Below, piece by piece: positions 6,465 to 8,109 of a DNA stretch of 8,109 nt (its first letter is position 1; each line of letters opens with the position of its first letter). The DNA comes from CAYFTL01 sp964346145 (GTDB lineage: Bacteria > Bacillota > Clostridia > Christensenellales > Aristaeellaceae), in contig CAYFTL010000057.1 of the NCBI GenBank assembly GCA_964346145.1, positions 1 to 8,109 of the forward strand, given 5' to 3'. A program made the position numbers and the translations under genes. The notes under the pieces were generated by a model. It was not told where the DNA came from and did no database searches. It was given only the letters and a program-made list of their open reading frames with translations.

Positions 6465-6609
6465 AGTTTTCCCTCCTGTTTGCTTTTTCCCTATATCTTC
6501 TGATGCAGAAGCATCGCGGGAACAAGGACCGGATTCCGCCGTTTCTCTGAAACGACAAGGTAAAACGGCGTGTTTCGTCCAAATCAAAAATTTTTAATTT
6601 GACGGTTTA
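6465..6609 (-). promoter_or_regulatory. Structured 145-base mRNA leader of the transporter operon
   Basis: Between the predicted transcription start near 6609 and the start codon lie about 145 bases. An 8-base stem can form between 6563-6570 and 6537-6544 (CGCCGTTT with AAACGGCG). A competing hairpin pairs 6549-6554 with 6540-6545 (CGTTTC, loop AGA, GAAACG) and uses the same bases. A third hairpin, GATGC, TTCT, GCATC, lies at 6502-6515. The ribosome binding site AGGAGGG is at 6471-6477. I do not recognise a known riboswitch class. Confidence 0.4.
6471..6477 (-). promoter_or_regulatory. Ribosome binding site of the binding-protein gene
   Basis: AGGAGGG on the minus strand, six bases before the ATG at 6464. 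It fixes the start at the signal peptide and rules out the longer frame. Confidence 0.85.
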
Positions 6610-6615
6610 ATTATA

Positions 6616-6644
6616 ATTATATACCCTGTCTTCGTATTTTGCAA
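6616..6644 (-). promoter_or_regulatory. Sigma-A-type promoter of the transporter operon
   Basis: The minus strand has -35 TTGCAA at 6644-6639, a spacer of exactly 17 bases, and a perfect -10 TATAAT at 6621-6616. The surrounding bases are AT-rich. Transcription should start near 6609. Confidence 0.75.
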
Positions 6645-6717
6645 GTTCATACGCAGGAAAATCCATACTTTTGCATGATTCAAATTCAACAATTTATTGC
6701 TTAAACCTCACGCTGCC

Positions 6718-6737
6718 GTTTGTCAATATTTACAAAC
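6718..6737. promoter_or_regulatory. 20-base near-palindrome, candidate operator
   Basis: GTTTGTCAATATTTACAAAC matches its own reverse complement at 18 of 20 positions. It lies about 75-95 bases upstream of the operon's -35 box, a usual place for an activator or distal repressor site. It is not an exact fit to the Rex, FNR or CcpA consensus as I know them; the arm spacing differs from Rex. Confidence 0.45.
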
Positions 6738-7625
6738 CGTCCTTCAGGCCTGTAAAAAATGACCCATCTGTACGCAGGCGATTCAAAACCAACTCGAAAA
6801 ATAGGCGCATTACAGTCACGTACGGGTGGCCAACCGACCCGTTCCGGGGCACCTTGCGAGGGCCTGAAGGTTCCCTTGCCCGGCTGCATGGCCGATTCCA
6901 CGGCTCGGAAATTTTTCACGCGTGGGCGGTTTGTCTCTGTCGCTTTCGCGCAGGAGGCTGGTCGGCGCCGCACGCATACAGAATATAATATAAATAGGAA
7001 AGAAGGCGCGTTCATTCTCCGGTGGGGAGACGAAAATTCGGGCCCAGGAGGCTGGGGGAGGCGGGGTGCAGGTCAGAGGGGGTTTTGACGCCGGATCGGG
7101 ATATCGAAATGGTATTCTTATAAAACCAGACGTATGCAAAACGCAGAGAGCTTTTTCTGCGCATCGATCCTTCCGGGCGGGCCCGTGCCCCGATCGTCCT
7201 ATTTTTCCACGCCGCAGAATCCAAACGACGAGCGGGAACTCCTCGATGCGTCGGCTTGCCCGGCGCCGGCCGGAACATCGCTCCGGAGCCGGAAGTCGCA
7301 GGAGCACGAAGGCCTTTCGTACTCGGGAGGATTCTGATAGAGCGGGTAAGGCCGTGCCGTTGGAATACGCGCCGTGGACAGTTTTTGTTGCCGGTTTTTT
7401 AAGGCAATCCCGCACAATTCGGCGACATCGCAGACGGTGCCTTTTCCGCCATCTACTTCCTGCAAATTTCTTGACGAACCTCCAGTTCGCCCGCGATATT
7501 TGCAGTCGTATCTGACGAAAAATTCACGTATCATCGAGCCACCGCATTTGTGCGGTATTGCCTTAATTGCGTAGTATTATTTGTAACCTGTATGCGATTT
7601 AAGACAGAGACGGAAGGACGTGCTG
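6738..7625. other. Gene-poor region of about 0.9 kb with repeat-like GC-rich sequence
   Basis: Several frames are open (for example minus 6816-7415 and 6701-7015, plus 7066-7515), but they overlap each other, are rich in Arg and Pro, lack ribosome binding sites and match no family I recognise. Visible structure includes CCTTCAGGCC at 6741-6750 with its exact complement GGCCTGAAGG at 6861-6870, an 11-base direct repeat CAGGAGGCTGG at 6951 and 7045, CCCAG-GAGG-CTGGG at 7043-7056, and an imperfect hairpin at 7302-7324. The base composition is much more GC-rich than the promoter region beside it. It may be a dispersed intergenic element, an unrecognised structured RNA or decayed genes. Confidence 0.5.
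7541..7556. repeat. Short perfect stem-loop
   Basis: ACCGCA, loop TTTG, TGCGGT. No T-run follows on either strand. It lies about 70 bases before the direct repeats near the integrase remnant. Confidence 0.4.
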
Positions 7626-7680
7626 TGTGAAAACGAAATATTCGTCTTTTGAGAACCGGAAAAGTTGTGAAAACCAAATA
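7626..7680. repeat. Pair of 15-base direct repeats spaced 40 bases apart
   Basis: TGTGAAAACGAAATA (7626-7640) and TGTGAAAACCAAATA (7666-7680) differ at one base and are offset by exactly 40 bases, close to four helical turns, so both would face the same side of the DNA. They lie 80-135 bases upstream of the integrase remnant. Paired direct repeats beside an integrase gene often are arm-type integrase or excisionase sites; that role is inferred. Confidence 0.5.
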
Positions 7681-7687
7681 CCCACTT

Positions 7688-7732
7688 GCCTTTCGGCGTG
7701 AAATGGCCAGACGGTCACTCACGCCAAAAGGC
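7688..7732. repeat. 14-base inverted repeat upstream of the integrase remnant
   Basis: GCCTTTCGGCGTGA (7688-7701) and TCACGCCAAAAGGC (7719-7732) are complementary at 13 of 14 positions with a 17-base spacer that ends in a duplicated TCAC. It ends 14 bases before the ribosome binding site of the integrase remnant. It could be an operator controlling the integrase or part of an attachment region. Confidence 0.5.
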
Positions 7733-7759
7733 GATTGTTTTCGATCAAGGAGAATCCAC

Positions 7760-8109
7760 ATATCGAAAAACAATGTACCGGGCAAATACCGCGGGCGGGT
7801 GCAGACCGGCGCTGCGCAGGACGGCTATCCCATCAATAAGCACAGCTGCACAAAGGCACTGCACGAGCTTGAACGCAAAAAGGAGGATGTGCGTAAGCAC
7901 TGTATCGAGGGCGAACCGCTGGGAGAGGACATCCCCTTTTATCAGTATGCCGAAGAATGGCATACTGATAAAAGAAGCCCTTCATCGCTGAGGCAGCCGG
8001 GTATATTTCCGGGTTCCGGGGTGGACGCGTTTATATGATCGGTTTGCGCAATTGTTCTCCGGCTATCCAGAAGTTGCGTATGTACAAGGATCGTTCCGAA
8101 ATGGACGCC
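7760..8109 (+). pseudogene. N-terminal remnant of a tyrosine recombinase (phage/ICE-type integrase), continuing past the window
   Basis: Tyrosine recombinases insert and excise phages and conjugative elements. GKYRGRVQTG followed by AAQDGYPINK and the helix TKALHELERKKEDVRKHCI resemble the arm-binding domain of Clostridia integrases. IEGEPLGEDIPFYQYAEEW is the usual junction to the core-binding domain. The catalytic domain would lie beyond the window. Two lesions suggest a dead gene. First, AAGGAG (7747-7752) is followed seven bases later by ATA TCG AAA AAC, where ATG is expected. Second, after AEEWHTDK the frame ends at a TGA (8036-8038), while the neighbouring frame resumes with KKPFIAEAAGYISGF, which fits the family better, placing a frameshift near 7970-7975. 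Beyond about 8010 no frame gives a clear match. A frame upstream to a TTG at 7649 is open but unlike the family. Confidence 0.7.
7936..7974. repeat. Perfect 16-base inverted repeat inside the integrase remnant
   Basis: CTTTTATCAGTATGCC (7936-7951), spacer GAAGAAT, GGCATACTGATAAAAG (7959-7974): all 16 positions are complementary. The first arm lies in well-conserved coding sequence (FYQYA) and the second covers residues that fit the family poorly. The reading frame breaks at the end of the second arm. Confidence 0.85.

Noticed and set aside
5685..6503. Plus-strand open frame of 272 codons rich in Gly, Asp and Val
   Set aside because: Antisense shadow of the binding-protein gene; no recognisable domain.
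6465..6587. N-terminal extension of the binding protein
   Set aside because: It would place 41 residues before a textbook signal peptide and would include the real ribosome binding site and leader.
6718..6737. Rex-type redox operator
   Set aside because: The TTGT and ACAA arms are eight bases apart, not the ten of the Rex consensus as I know it, so I list it only as an unassigned palindrome.
6984..6989. Plus-strand TATAAT that could be a -10 box
   Set aside because: No -35-like hexamer lies 16-18 bases upstream and no gene follows.
6816..7415. Minus-strand frame of 199 codons
   Set aside because: Very rich in Arg and Pro, no ribosome binding site or family match; likely open by chance in GC-rich DNA.
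1..8109. CRISPR array, tRNA or rRNA gene
   Set aside because: No regularly spaced repeats, cloverleaf with a TTCRA-type arm, or rRNA-like stretch was seen on either strand.

Overview
The window looks like chromosomal DNA from an anaerobic member of the Bacillota, probably a GC-rich gut Clostridia lineage. This is an inference from strong AGGAGG-type ribosome binding sites, frequent GTG/TTG starts, sigma-A-like promoters with 17-base spacers, intrinsic terminators, a DUF3798-type solute-binding protein and a Clostridia-style tyrosine recombinase fragment. No marker gene fixes the species.

Left edge (1-410, minus strand): a small ArsR-family regulator with a CxC metal-binding motif has its own near-consensus promoter and a terminator that starts inside its stop codon. 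A 15-base AT-rich motif overlapping its promoter recurs at the left edge, just before the ribosome binding site of a further minus-strand gene that starts outside the window. This suggests an autoregulated metal/metalloid-response unit. Bases 411-842 hold no convincing gene but contain four stem-loops.

Centre (843-6644, minus strand): a complete ABC importer operon. Transcription starts near 6609 and crosses a 145-base leader that can form alternative hairpins. It then reads a secreted DUF3798 solute-binding protein, a 150-base gap with a stem-loop and a weak intrinsic terminator, a double ATPase, and two paralogous RbsC-type permeases whose ends overlap. The gap would leave more binding protein than membrane components. 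The ATPase carries about 120 extra residues inside its second nucleotide-binding half: two predicted membrane helices around a highly acidic loop with no basic residue. The binding protein has a cleavable signal peptide but no lipobox, which is unusual if the cell has a single membrane. Substrate is unknown.

Right side (6645-8109): about 1 kb of gene-poor DNA with a 20-base near-palindrome upstream of the operon, GC-rich repeat-like sequence and several hairpins. It leads to a plus-strand integrase remnant. In the remnant the expected ATG reads ATA behind a good ribosome binding site, and the reading frame breaks exactly at the end of a perfect 16-base inverted repeat. Near-identical 15-base direct repeats 40 bases apart and a 14-base inverted repeat precede it, resembling recombinase or excisionase binding sites. 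The right side therefore appears to be the scar or edge of an integrated element.
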